Positions 34,240-42,862 of a DNA stretch of 64,000 bases are shown piece by piece. The notes beneath the pieces were generated by a model. The model saw only the letters and a list, made by a program, of their open reading frames with translations, ran no database searches and had not been told where the DNA came from. Made by a program: the position numbers and the translations under genes. The number at the start of each line of letters is the position of its first letter. Positions within the stretch are counted from its first letter, which is position 1. Source of the stretch: an uncultured SAR86 cluster bacterium (GTDB taxonomy: Bacteria > Pseudomonadota > Gammaproteobacteria > Magnimaribacterales > D2472); assembly GCA_902557705.1 (NCBI GenBank), contig CACEBI010000004.1, positions 1-64,000 of the forward strand, written 5' to 3'.

Positions 34240-34689
34240 TTATCCTGAGATTCTTTTTGGAGTTTTAATCTCAATAGTCCTTGGTTTTTTTTCATCAGGA
34301 ATTATCTTTTCAAGATTAATGGTTAATAATCCATTAATAAGATCGGCTCCCTGGACAACCACATCATTAGAGAGTGTAAATTGCTGTTTAAAAGCTCTTT
34401 GAGCAATCCCTTGGTAGACCACCTCATTATTATCATTTACAACTTCAGTACCTGGACCATCATAGCTAACCGACAAAACTCCATCAGCTAATTCAATGTT
34501 AATGTCTTTTTTTGTAAGACCTGCAACAGCTATTTCTATAGCAAAATGATTGCCATCTTTTCTAATATTGTATGGTGGATAACTTGAAGATCTATCAGAG
34601 GCTTCTGAAAGTCTTTGTAATCTATCAAACAATGGTTCAAATCCTAAAACACGAGTAGTGAAAAACGGATCAGTAAAATTAAGTATCAT
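34240..34689 (-). CDS. Small heat-shock protein, Hsp20/IbpA type
   Basis: This 149-residue chaperone binds unfolding proteins without ATP. The alpha-crystallin domain covers about residues 38-130 (YPPYNIRKDGNHFAIEIAVAG, then DGVLSVSY, AFKQQFTL and LLTINLEK). The N-terminal FTDPFFTTRVLGFEPLFDRL matches IbpA-like proteins, and the C-terminal IEIKTP region includes an I-x-I motif for oligomerisation. A strong ribosome site (AGGAGG) is seven bases from the ATG. It is monocistronic: a heat-shock-like promoter and structured leader lie upstream and a terminator lies downstream. Confidence 0.9.
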   Translation of the reverse strand: MILNFTDPFFTTRVLGFEPLFDRLQRLSEASDRSSSYPPYNIRKDGNHFAIEIAVAGLTKKDINIELADGVLSVSYDGPGTEVVNDNNEVVYQGIAQRAFKQQFTLSNDVVVQGADLINGLLTINLEKIIPDEKKPRTIEIKTPKRISG

Positions 34690-34807
34690 AATAGTCCTCC
34701 TTTTAGCGACTAAAATTAATGCACCCCGAAGGCATGCTTGTTAATATTTGGAGACCCAATTGGCATCTCCTCTAACTAATATTTATGGCTAATATGAGAT
34801 TTTTCAA
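34690..34807 (-). promoter_or_regulatory. Heat-shock-like promoter and structured leader of hsp20
   Basis: On the minus strand TTGAAA (34802-34807) is followed after 12 bases by GCCATAAAT (34781-34789), a fair sigma-32 match (consensus CTTGAAA and CCCCAT). The leader of roughly 85 bases contains GGAGA/TCTCC with a short loop, a hairpin from GCATGCC to GTGCAT, and TTTTAG-TCG-CTAAAA immediately before the AGGAGG ribosome site. TCTCC could also pair with the ribosome site. This resembles a thermosensor layout, but there is no exact ROSE or fourU motif. Confidence 0.45.
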
Positions 34808-34871
34808 TAATTTTTACGTATTTTTTTCTAATTGCATAGAACTTTAATAAGTGTATATTGTCTTAATAGTT

Positions 34872-35267
34872 ATGAAGAAATTATTAATTTTTATTGCACT
34901 AATCAATATATCTGATATTTCAGCAAGCAATGAGATTGTTTTCAATAAAGGGGATCAATGGGTTCTTGAGGCTAGAAGTAATAGACTATCATCTGATAGC
35001 AAAGTTTTGTACCACATGCCAAGCGATGCATACCATACTTACTACGCAAGAGAGTTTGGAGATTGGGATACTTTTTCCATAGTTGACTCAAGAGATATTG
35101 AAAGATTGAGTACGGGCGATGTTATTCAAATTATTAAATCTGAATACAACGAAAAGGTCTATAAAGTTAAACTCCTTTCTGGATTTAATAAAGATAGAAA
35201 TTTTTATGTAATTGCAGAAGACCTTTTAAATTATTACAAGCCATCACAGGAGCAAATAAATGAATAA
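34872..35267 (+). CDS. Exported protein of unknown function
   Basis: This 131-residue protein has a signal peptide (MKKLLIFIALINISDISAS). I start it at this ATG rather than the GTG at 34851, since it gives the normal n-region. The mature part has no recognised domain; it contains DQWVLEARSNR, YHMPSDAYHTYY and DVIQIIKSEYNEKVYKVKLL, a beta-rich pattern with an SH3-like flavour. Its end overlaps the next gene, a lipoprotein, by 8 bases, so the two envelope proteins are likely coupled. Confidence 0.65.
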   Translation: MKKLLIFIALINISDISASNEIVFNKGDQWVLEARSNRLSSDSKVLYHMPSDAYHTYYAREFGDWDTFSIVDSRDIERLSTGDVIQIIKSEYNEKVYKVKLLSGFNKDRNFYVIAEDLLNYYKPSQEQINE

Positions 35268-35718
35268 AAATCTAGTTGCATGTTTTTTACTATTAAGTGC
35301 AGTAAGTTGTGTTAATTACTCTTATACTCCAGACGTTGTTTCACGTTCAGATGCACAAAAACAACAATATGTTGTTCTTGGAACTATAAAAGATATAACA
35401 ACTGTTACTATTGAAGGCGATAGGGAGGCTGGCGCTGCAGCTGGAGCTCTTATCGGAGGTGTCGCAGGAAAAAATGTTACTGAATCTGAAACTGAATCTG
35501 ATATAGCATCTTTGGTGGGAGGCCTTGTTGGCTCGGCAGTTGGATCTAAGGTAGGCTCAAATCTTACAAAAAAAGATGGTATTGAATTATTAATTGAGAC
35601 AGACGCAGGAAAGCTAATTTCAATTATTCAAGAAATAAGTTCATACAATTATTCAAAAAACCAAAGAGTAAGAATTATCAAGAGGAATGGCAAATCCAGG
35701 GTAGTTCCTTTTGAATAA
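35260..35718 (+). CDS. SlyB/Pcp-like glycine-zipper lipoprotein
   Basis: This 152-residue protein has a lipoprotein signal with lipobox SAVSC (modified cysteine C17). A glycine-zipper 2TM segment follows (GAAAGALIGGVAGK, then GGLVGSAVGSKVGS), as in SlyB and Pcp outer-membrane lipoproteins. A polar C-terminal domain has RVRIIKRNGKSRVVPF. Such proteins associate with the outer membrane and often respond to envelope stress. recX starts directly after the stop. Confidence 0.83.
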   Translation: MNKNLVACFLLLSAVSCVNYSYTPDVVSRSDAQKQQYVVLGTIKDITTVTIEGDREAGAAAGALIGGVAGKNVTESETESDIASLVGGLVGSAVGSKVGSNLTKKDGIELLIETDAGKLISIIQEISSYNYSKNQRVRIIKRNGKSRVVPFE

Positions 35719-36159
35719 ATGAATGATTATGCTTATAAAGCCATTTATAACAAAGCATTAGATATTATATCTAGAAGAGAACATTCGCAAAAAGAGCTAT
35801 CAGATAAGCTTATTAAAAAATTTAATATTCCAGAGTTAGTTGACTCAGTAATACATGGTCTTCTTGAGAAAAACCTTTTAGATGATTATCGCTACTCAGA
35901 GTCTTATGTTGTTGCAAGAAAAAGAAAAGGTTTTGGTCCAAAAAAAATTGGATATGAATTAGTCTCCAGAGGTGTTAATGAAAACACAGCATCAGAAGTA
36001 ATTGATGCTGAAGGTGGCTGGAATGAAGCTGCTTTAAAAGCTTTTAATAAAAAGTTTAAAGCGGGCATAGGTGAAGATTTTAAGGAACAAAACAAGCAAA
36101 AGGTTTTTTTGCAAAATAGAGGCTTTAGTTTTCAAGAAATTGACTCAGTTTTTAACTAG
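35719..36159 (+). CDS. recX: Regulatory protein RecX
   Basis: RecX caps and limits RecA filaments. The 146-residue protein has three-helix repeats: RREHSQKELSDKLIKKF, then NLLDDYRYSESYVVARKRKGFGPKKIGYEL (shown in two adjoining blocks in the sequence), and a third repeat near QKVFLQNRGFSFQEIDSV. In most gammaproteobacteria recX follows recA; here it lies between a lipoprotein gene and dnaX and recA is not in the window. Confidence 0.85.
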   Translation: MNDYAYKAIYNKALDIISRREHSQKELSDKLIKKFNIPELVDSVIHGLLEKNLLDDYRYSESYVVARKRKGFGPKKIGYELVSRGVNENTASEVIDAEGGWNEAALKAFNKKFKAGIGEDFKEQNKQKVFLQNRGFSFQEIDSVFN

Positions 36160-36180
36160 CTCATGTTATGATTTATCGCT

Positions 36181-37773
36181 ATGTCATACGAGGTTTTAGC
36201 TAGAAAATATAGACCATCAAGCTTTGAGGAGGTTGTTGGCCAAGAACACGTAATTCAAGCATTATCAAACAGTATCCTTCAGGATAGAATTCACCAAGCT
36301 TTCATTTTTTCAGGCACTAGAGGTGTTGGAAAGACAACTCTTGGAAGAATTCTTGCTAAATGTCTTAACTGCACTTCATCAGATAAACCAGTTGCTGTCC
36401 CATGTAACGAATGTGTTAATTGTGAGGAAATTAAATTAGGAAGATCATTAGATTTTTATGAACAAGACGCTGCATCTCAAAGAGGTATAGATGCAATGAA
36501 AGAATTGCTTCAAACAGTTCCTCATTCTCCAGCGAATGGAAGATATAAAGTATATTTGCTTGATGAGGCACATATGCTGACCACAGAGAGTTTTAATGCA
36601 TTATTGAAAAACCTTGAAGAACCACCAAAACATGTTGTTTTTATCTTAGCTACAACAAATCCTGAAAAACTTCCAAAAACAGTTCAATCCAGATGCCTAC
36701 AGCTGAATTTAAAAACAGTTGGTGGAACGGTTTTATCAGAGCATTTACAAAAAATCTTAAAATCAGAGAATATTAGTTATGATGAGGAGAGTGTTGATTT
36801 AATATCAGAGGCTGCCTCAGGATCAGTAAGAGATGCATTAACATTATTAGATCAAGCAATAGCTCATGGTAGCGGTATCCTTAAATCAAATAATGTTAAG
36901 GAATTACTAGGAACAATTGATAGCTCATTTTTAGTCACTATGGTTAATGCCATTATTGATGGAGATGGTGTGGGTGCATATGAGGCATTATCAAAAATAG
37001 AAGAGCTATCCCCAGAGTATGATGTAATATTAAAAAGTTTAATTTCAATTTTACATAAAACCTCTGTAGAAAAAGTTTTAAGCAATTCATCAGATCAAGA
37101 TATTAAAAATTTAGCAGCAAATATTGATGATGAGTTTTGTCAGCTACTGTATGAGATTGCAATTAACTCATACTCAAAATTTAATGCTCATCCTAGCCCT
37201 AAAGAGGCGTTAGAGGTTTGTATTTTAAGAATGTTGGCATTTAATCCTATACATAAAATTGATAACAAAAATACTTCAAACGATACAGAAAAAAAAAATT
37301 TAAAAACACCTAAAATCGATACCCCTAAGACTTTAAAGAAAGATACAGAAAGTAAAAAAACTGAAACTGTTAATTCAAAAAATAAATGTAATTTAAAAAA
37401 TAATAGTGACTGGCTAGAGCTCTTTGATTTGTTGTCTCTAAGTCCTTTTGCTAGAAATTATTTTGGAAATCTTTCATTTTTATCATTTGAAGAATCTTTA
37501 ATTACACTTGTGCAGCCTGAAGAGGAAAGTAATATTCCAGAAAATGTTTTTAAAGAGTTTCAAACCGTATTAAATGCATATTATGGTTATGAAATAGAAG
37601 TTGAAATAAAACAAGGCGACAACAACAATTCTCCATTAAATCATAAAAAGAAAATTGAGTCTGATAGACAGTCTAAGGCAGAAAAAGATGTTTTGTCGGA
37701 TCCATCAATTCAGAAGTTTCTTGATAAGTATGATGGTAACATTAAAGATGGATCAATTAAGCCAGTGAACTAG
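36181..37773 (+). CDS. dnaX: DNA polymerase III subunits gamma and tau
   Basis: DnaX is the clamp-loader ATPase. Walker A is GTRGVGKT at 45-52, the zinc cysteines are C64, C75, C78 and C81, and DEAH is at 128-131. Domains I-III end near residue 370; a charged linker and a short domain IV/V follow, making 530 residues against 643 in E. coli. The linker begins at an A10 run (37289-37298, codons 370-373). A slip of one base either way reaches a stop within about ten codons, giving a protein of about 373-378 residues that ends after domain III, the size of a gamma subunit. Confidence 0.93.
   Translation: MSYEVLARKYRPSSFEEVVGQEHVIQALSNSILQDRIHQAFIFSGTRGVGKTTLGRILAKCLNCTSSDKPVAVPCNECVNCEEIKLGRSLDFYEQDAASQRGIDAMKELLQTVPHSPANGRYKVYLLDEAHMLTTESFNALLKNLEEPPKHVVFILATTNPEKLPKTVQSRCLQLNLKTVGGTVLSEHLQKILKSENISYDEESVDLISEAASGSVRDALTLLDQAIAHGSGILKSNNVKELLGTIDSSFLVTMVNAIIDGDGVGAYEALSKIEELSPEYDVILKSLISILHKTSVEKVLSNSSDQDIKNLAANIDDEFCQLLYEIAINSYSKFNAHPSPKEALEVCILRMLAFNPIHKIDNKNTSNDTEKKNLKTPKIDTPKTLKKDTESKKTETVNSKNKCNLKNNSDWLELFDLLSLSPFARNYFGNLSFLSFEESLITLVQPEEESNIPENVFKEFQTVLNAYYGYEIEVEIKQGDNNNSPLNHKKKIESDRQSKAEKDVLSDPSIQKFLDKYDGNIKDGSIKPVN
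37289..37298 (+). other. A10 slippage tract in dnaX
   Basis: Ten consecutive A bases follow a G in GAA AAA AAA AAT. With eleven A the frame becomes EKKKFKNT then stop; with nine A it becomes EKKI then stop. It is the longest homopolymer I saw inside a gene in this window, and it lies exactly at the end of the clamp-loader core. Confidence 0.5.
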
Positions 37774-37774
37774 C

Positions 37775-38371
37775 ATGCATCAAGACCTTCTAAATGATTT
37801 AATTAATTCTTTAACAATACTTCCAGGTGTAGGAAAAAAATCAGCCCAGAGAATGGCACTTTATTTGTTAGATAAAAATAAAGATGGTGCAGGAATTCTA
37901 GCCAAAAATCTTGAGAAAGCCATTGATGAGATTGGTAGGTGCTCAAGATGCAGAATGCTAACATCCAATGATCTTTGTAAGATTTGTTCAGATACTAGTA
38001 GAGATATGAATAGTATTTGCGTGGTTGAAAATCCATCTGATGTCTTAGCAATAGAATCAACAGGGGGTTTTAAAGGAAGATATTTTGTTTTACTTGGTAG
38101 ATTATCACCAATTGAAGGAATTAGTCCGGATGATCTGGGCATTAACGATTTTTTAAAACTCATAAAGATTGAGAATATTAAGGAGGTTATATTAGCAACC
38201 AGCTCCACTGTTGAAGGGGATGCTACAGCAATATATATTAAAGATCATATCAAGGATATTAAAGTATCAAGGATTTCTTATGGGATTCCAATTGGAGGTG
38301 AATTGGAATATGTTGATGGAAATACAATAGCAAGAGCTATTCAAGGGAGAACTGAAATAAATGTCGATTAA
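37775..38371 (+). CDS. recR: Recombination protein RecR
   Basis: RecR acts with RecO and RecF to load RecA at gaps. The 198-residue protein has the N-terminal helix-hairpin-helix ([17 protein letters not shown]), a C4 zinc finger ([16 protein letters not shown]) and a Toprim domain ([14 protein letters not shown] to GLGIPIGG-like [13 protein letters not shown]). It starts one base after dnaX. The small DNA-binding gene ebfC (ybaB), which usually lies between dnaX and recR, is absent. The end overlaps dcd by 11 bases. Confidence 0.95.
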   Translation: MHQDLLNDLINSLTILPGVGKKSAQRMALYLLDKNKDGAGILAKNLEKAIDEIGRCSRCRMLTSNDLCKICSDTSRDMNSICVVENPSDVLAIESTGGFKGRYFVLLGRLSPIEGISPDDLGINDFLKLIKIENIKEVILATSSTVEGDATAIYIKDHIKDIKVSRISYGIPIGGELEYVDGNTIARAIQGRTEINVD

Positions 38372-38930
38372 ATCAGATAAATGGATAACAGAAATGTCTA
38401 AGACCCAGTCAATGATTGAACCTTTTTCGGAGAATCAAGTAAGACTCGATAAAGATGGTGAAAAGTTGATTTCATATGGCGTGTCTAGTTATGGCTATGA
38501 TGTTAGATGTTCAAATGAATTTAAAGTCTTTACCAATATTCATTCAGCAATTGTAGACCCTAAATCTTTTGATGAAAAAAGCTTTGTCGACATTGAATCA
38601 GATATTTGTGTCATACCACCCAATTCTTTTGCATTAGCAAGGACAGTTGAGTATTTTAAGATTCCAAGGAATGTTTTGACTGTTTGTCTTGGAAAATCAA
38701 CTTATGCTAGATGTGGAATCATTGTTAATGTTACTCCTTTAGAACCAGAATGGGAGGGACATGTTACCCTTGAATTTTCTAATACAACAAATTTACCTGC
38801 AAAGATTTATGCTGGAGAGGGTGTAGCCCAAATGCTCTTTTTTGAATCTGATGAAGAGTGCAGCGTAAGTTATAAAGATAGAGGCGGAAAATATCAGGGT
38901 CAAACGGGAGTTACATTACCCAAAACTTAA
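38361..38930 (+). CDS. dcd: dCTP deaminase
   Basis: This enzyme converts dCTP to dUTP for thymidylate synthesis. The 189-residue length fits the trimeric Dcd family. Motifs seen are [18 protein letters not shown], the catalytic region [24 protein letters not shown] with its conserved Glu, [10 protein letters not shown], and [13 protein letters not shown] at the C-terminal substrate lid. It begins inside the end of recR and converges with the DUF3108 gene, overlapping it by 15 bases. Confidence 0.93.
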   Translation: MSIKSDKWITEMSKTQSMIEPFSENQVRLDKDGEKLISYGVSSYGYDVRCSNEFKVFTNIHSAIVDPKSFDEKSFVDIESDICVIPPNSFALARTVEYFKIPRNVLTVCLGKSTYARCGIIVNVTPLEPEWEGHVTLEFSNTTNLPAKIYAGEGVAQMLFFESDEECSVSYKDRGGKYQGQTGVTLPKT

Positions 38931-39602
38931 TAACTCTTTTAATTCAAGTTTTTGATACTCTTCCGGGCTTTCATCAATGACTTTATAAAACATATATGCA
39001 AGTTCTGGAATTAGATAGTATGTCGTGATTCTATTATCCGACTCTCTAAATCTTTTCAGAATAACACAGTCATAGTTTTTATCTTGCAGTGTGCATATAG
39101 CTTCACCATCTAATTCATAAAAGTTTTCTTGGATTTCACCCGTCTCCATCTTTATTAAATTTATGTAAAACTTTTTCATTCCACTAATCAAATTTAGCCT
39201 AATTTGGATTTGGGCATTCAATGGGTCTGTTAAAAAAGCAGTCTGATTGAGAGAGGCCACCCAAGAGTCTCTTCCAGAAGAATTTATTTTTAAATTATCA
39301 TAGTCATAAGAGATTTTTTGATCTCTATCAACGGACTTAGGTCTTATTTTGACTTCATAATTTTTAGATATTATTTTGGAATCTTTTATTTCAAAGATTG
39401 ATTCAAAATTCATGGACACAATTAATAGTGTGTTTGCATTAAATTTAAAAATGAAATCGTCATTATTTGATTTTTTTAGCTCTCTAATTCCAGTAATAGA
39501 AAAGTCGTCTCGTTCAAATTTATATTTAGCTTTATATTCGGGTATAACCGAAGAACTCAGGTTTATAGTAAATATAATTAATAATAGCGTTCTAAATATC
39601 AT
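38916..39602 (-). CDS. Exported DUF3108 protein
   Basis: This 228-residue protein has a signal peptide (about 1-18, [18 protein letters not shown]) and a DUF3108 domain. The mature start [19 protein letters not shown] and the section [20 protein letters not shown] are typical of that beta-rich periplasmic family. DUF3108 genes are commonly found directly downstream of purN, as here, where it overlaps purN by 11 bases. The function is unknown. Confidence 0.8.
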   Translation of the reverse strand: MIFRTLLLIIFTINLSSSVIPEYKAKYKFERDDFSITGIRELKKSNNDDFIFKFNANTLLIVSMNFESIFEIKDSKIISKNYEVKIRPKSVDRDQKISYDYDNLKINSSGRDSWVASLNQTAFLTDPLNAQIQIRLNLISGMKKFYINLIKMETGEIQENFYELDGEAICTLQDKNYDCVILKRFRESDNRITTYYLIPELAYMFYKVIDESPEEYQKLELKELLSFG

Positions 39603-40239
39603 ATTTTTTATATATGTGCGTATTTTCTAAAGATAGATTTTTAAATATAACTTCATTTGAATAAATATTAATTTGATTATCGCAGATGTATTTAATAATT
39701 TCAGGATAAAGTTCATGTTCAAGTCTATGAATTCTCTCTATTAAATTATCAATATCATCATCTTCTGATGTCATAATCTCTCCTTGCGCAATTACTGGAC
39801 CACCATCAAGCTGAGATGAAACGAAGTGAATTGTTATGCCATGAGTCATATCTTTGTTATCTATAACTTGTTGATGAGTATTCAGACCTGGATATTTTGG
39901 TAGCAGAGACGGATGAATATTTATTATTTGTCCATAGAAATTTTTTGTGATTTTTTCTGTAAGTATTCTCATGAAACCAGCCAACACTATTAAATCAGCA
40001 TTTTGATCTTTTAAAATTTTATAAAGATCATTATCAAATAAGTCTCTTGATTGATATTCTTTGTGATCGATAACAAGAGTTTTAATACCAGCAGATTTTG
40101 CTCTTTCAAGGCCATAGGCTTTAGGGTTATTTGAAATTACACATACAATTTCTGCATGAATATATTTTGATTTGCAATTATCTATGATGGCCTGAAGATT
40201 AGAGCCACTTCCAGAAATTAAGACAACAATTTTTTTCAT
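39592..40239 (-). CDS. purN: Phosphoribosylglycinamide formyltransferase
   Basis: PurN transfers a formyl group from formyl-tetrahydrofolate to GAR in purine synthesis. The 215-residue protein has VLISGSGSNLQAIID at the phosphate site, the catalytic region LAGFMRILTEKI and INIHPSLLPKYPGLNTH with the active His, and the Asp in SQLDGGPVIAQG. It lies 3 bases after purM and overlaps the DUF3108 gene. Confidence 0.95.
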   Translation of the reverse strand: MKKIVVLISGSGSNLQAIIDNCKSKYIHAEIVCVISNNPKAYGLERAKSAGIKTLVIDHKEYQSRDLFDNDLYKILKDQNADLIVLAGFMRILTEKITKNFYGQIINIHPSLLPKYPGLNTHQQVIDNKDMTHGITIHFVSSQLDGGPVIAQGEIMTSEDDDIDNLIERIHRLEHELYPEIIKYICDNQINIYSNEVIFKNLSLENTHIYKKYDI

Positions 40240-40242
40240 AGA

Positions 40243-41271
40243 TTATGAATAAATTACCGATTCACCATCTTTTTTTATAACTTTACCAATATCAAAACAT
40301 TCAAAGGCATTGTTTTTAATTTCTGATTTTACATTTTCTGAAATATCCTCATTAACCACAAGTACCATCCCTATGCCGCAATTAAAAATTCTTAACATAT
40401 CATCTTGTGTAATACTGCCATTATTCTGTAGCCATCTAAAAATTTCAGGTAATTGCCAAGAATCTAAATATATTTCAACTGCTAAATGTTTTGGTAATGA
40501 TCTAGGTATATTTTCTGTTAACCCTCCGCCTGTAATATGCGCCATCCCATTTATTTTAAATTGATTAATTAACTGCATAATTAAATTAGGGTAAAGATGA
40601 GTTGGTTTTAAAGCTAATTCAGTTATTTTGTTCAGATCATTTTCTTTCATAGACGATTCTTTAATTATTTTTCTGATGAGAGAAAATCCATTTGAATGAG
40701 GTCCGCTTGATTCAATACCAATTAGAACATTGCCTTCTTCTATAGTATTACCGGTGATAATATTATCTTTCTCAACACATCCAACTGAAAATCCAGCTAA
40801 ATCAAAGTTTTTACCAACATAGTGACCTGGCATTTCAGCAGTTTCGCCTCCAAGTAGAGCGCAATCAGAATTTTTGCAAGCATCTGCAATACTTTTAATA
40901 ATTCTTGATGCCTCATTCACTTCAAGCTTTGAAGAAGCAAAGTAGTCTAAGAAAAATAGAGGCTTAGCTCCACAAACAATAAGATCATTTACACACATTG
41001 CTACGAGGTCTTGACCAATACCATCAACTTGATTAAATTCTTGCGCTAGAGCAACTTTTGTACCAACTCCATCTGTGCAAGCAACTAATACAGGCTCATT
41101 ATAATTCTTGCCTAACTCATACATACCCGCAAAGCCACCAATATTACCTAGGACATTTTTGTTGTGAGAGGAGGCTACATCCTTTTTAATTTTATCGACT
41201 AAATCATTTCCGGCATCAATATCAACACCAGCTAACTTATATGGATCATTTTCTATAATTTCTTTTGTCAT
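40243..41271 (-). CDS. purM: Phosphoribosylformylglycinamidine cyclo-ligase
   Basis: PurM closes the imidazole ring of AIR. The 342-residue protein shows the YKLAGVDIDAGNDLVDKIK start, GIGQDLVAMCVNDLIVCGA, LLGGETAEMPG and HITGGGLTENIPR, all PurM signatures with the glycine-rich ATP loop. purM-purN is a usual pair. The gene diverges from the DUF2066 gene with about 23 bases between the chosen starts, so their promoters overlap. No PurR box or purine riboswitch is visible. Confidence 0.95.
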   Translation of the reverse strand: MTKEIIENDPYKLAGVDIDAGNDLVDKIKKDVASSHNKNVLGNIGGFAGMYELGKNYNEPVLVACTDGVGTKVALAQEFNQVDGIGQDLVAMCVNDLIVCGAKPLFFLDYFASSKLEVNEASRIIKSIADACKNSDCALLGGETAEMPGHYVGKNFDLAGFSVGCVEKDNIITGNTIEEGNVLIGIESSGPHSNGFSLIRKIIKESSMKENDLNKITELALKPTHLYPNLIMQLINQFKINGMAHITGGGLTENIPRSLPKHLAVEIYLDSWQLPEIFRWLQNNGSITQDDMLRIFNCGIGMVLVVNEDISENVKSEIKNNAFECFDIGKVIKKDGESVIYS

Positions 41272-41294
41272 TTAGAATACTCAATGTGAGTCAA

Positions 41295-42314
41295 ATGCAT
41301 AACAGCTTTATTAAACATTTTTTAGTAATACTTATTATCTTTTCTAATTACTCCTTTGGGAAGGAATTTGAAGAACTTTTTACTATTTATGTACCTATCA
41401 AAAATTCTAGCAAGATAGAGTCTTCAATTAATAAATCTTTTAATAATTTAGTTTTTAGAATTAGTGGCTCTAAATCACCATCAAACATCTGGAAAATAAT
41501 AAACTCAGGATCATCCAGAAAAGATTTTATTCAAAGTTACTCAATTAAGAATATAAATATGAGTAGCTATTTGGAAGTTAATTTTGATCAAGAATTAGTC
41601 ATAAATAAGTTTAAAGAGTTATCAATTCCTATTGTTGGCTATTCGCGACCTGTAATATTTTTTTTAGTTAATATAGAGTCTGGCTCTGAAGAGCCTTACT
41701 ATGTTTCGCAAGAGTCAAACAATGAGATAGACGGCCTAATCAAAGAAACTTTAGCCGAACTATCAAATGAAAGAGGTTTATTCCTAGAATTACCTGTTTT
41801 AGATCTAGATGATCAAAGATATATATCTAACACTGATATCTTGTCATCACCAAAAGAGCATCTAATTTCAAAATATGATTTTGATGAATTAGTGGATGTA
41901 AAATTAACAAATTTGGGTTTAAATCAGTGGCTTTTCTCTGGTGATATAAAAGAAGATATTCTTGCAGAGAATTATCTAGAAGATATCAAAAAGGCTTTAA
42001 CTGATTATGTTGAATCTAAGATTCAATCAATTTATAAAAATTTGATTGTTGATACTTCTAAAACTCTATTGCTTGATGTGACCATAGAAGGTATAAATTC
42101 TTATGAGGAGTATGAGATTTCAAAAGATAAGTTATCTAAAATTATTGCTATCTCAAATTTAGAAATACTTAATTTAAATAATAATACTATTTCATACCAA
42201 ATTAGTCTTATGGGTAACTTTGATACCTTTAAAAATACTATTGAAAATAATACTTTTTTTGAAATTATGGCTGAAAATTCTAACCAAAGTTTAAGTTTAA
42301 GGTTTGTAAAATGA
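41295..42314 (+). CDS. Exported DUF2066 protein
   Basis: This 339-residue protein has an N-terminal signal (MHNSFIKHFLVILIIFSN) and a DUF2066 domain. The first ATG at 41295 is chosen; the TTG at 41265 lies inside purM and the GTG at 41286 is possible. The mature start FEELFTIYVPIKNSSKIESS and RISGSKSPSNIW, FIQSYSI, VGYSRPVIFFLV are usual DUF2066 segments. The gene is typically found beside purM and hda in gammaproteobacteria. The function is unknown. Confidence 0.78.
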   Translation: MHNSFIKHFLVILIIFSNYSFGKEFEELFTIYVPIKNSSKIESSINKSFNNLVFRISGSKSPSNIWKIINSGSSRKDFIQSYSIKNINMSSYLEVNFDQELVINKFKELSIPIVGYSRPVIFFLVNIESGSEEPYYVSQESNNEIDGLIKETLAELSNERGLFLELPVLDLDDQRYISNTDILSSPKEHLISKYDFDELVDVKLTNLGLNQWLFSGDIKEDILAENYLEDIKKALTDYVESKIQSIYKNLIVDTSKTLLLDVTIEGINSYEEYEISKDKLSKIIAISNLEILNLNNNTISYQISLMGNFDTFKNTIENNTFFEIMAENSNQSLSLRFVK

Positions 42315-42862
42315 GCAAGTATTTTATTTTTATTCCAAATTTATTATCCATAATAAGAATTGGTCTTGTTTATCCTATTTTAAATAATATTTTTATTGGT
42401 AATTTTATAATCAGTCTGGGTTATTTTTTGATTGCATCTTTAACAGATGCGCTTGATGGTTTTCTTGCAAGAAAGATGAGGTGGCAAACTTATCTTGGGA
42501 CTATCTTAGACCCAATAGCAGATAAGCTGCTTTTATCGGGTACTATTTTTATCTTATGGCTTAATTCATACATACCTCTCTATATATTTGTTATTTTTAT
42601 TGGAAGAGATGTTGCTATTTTATTAGGGGCTGCAGTTCATATGACACTAATGGAGTCTGAAACCCCATTGCCGAATATTCTTGGAAAAATTACTACAGGC
42701 CTTCAAATCGCCTATATTGTTGTTATATTATTTTTTCAAATATTTGAGATTAATCTTTCATTAATATTGCTCGATGTATTTATTATCATAGTCACCTTAT
42801 TAAGCTTAATTGTATATTCTAGAAACTGGTTGCTAGATATTAATAAGTATCATAATGAATAA
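42311..42862 (+). CDS. CDP-alcohol phosphatidyltransferase (PgsA-like)
   Basis: This 183-residue membrane enzyme transfers a phosphatidyl group from CDP-diacylglycerol to an alcohol. The catalytic signature DGx2ARx8Gx3Dx3D is complete: DGFLAR, then eight residues, G, LDPIADK. Four to five helices follow. Size and motif fit phosphatidylglycerophosphate synthase or a small cardiolipin-synthase-like enzyme. It overlaps the DUF2066 gene by 4 bases and hda by 8 bases. Confidence 0.87.
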   Translation: MSKYFIFIPNLLSIIRIGLVYPILNNIFIGNFIISLGYFLIASLTDALDGFLARKMRWQTYLGTILDPIADKLLLSGTIFILWLNSYIPLYIFVIFIGRDVAILLGAAVHMTLMESETPLPNILGKITTGLQIAYIVVILFFQIFEINLSLILLDVFIIIVTLLSLIVYSRNWLLDINKYHNE

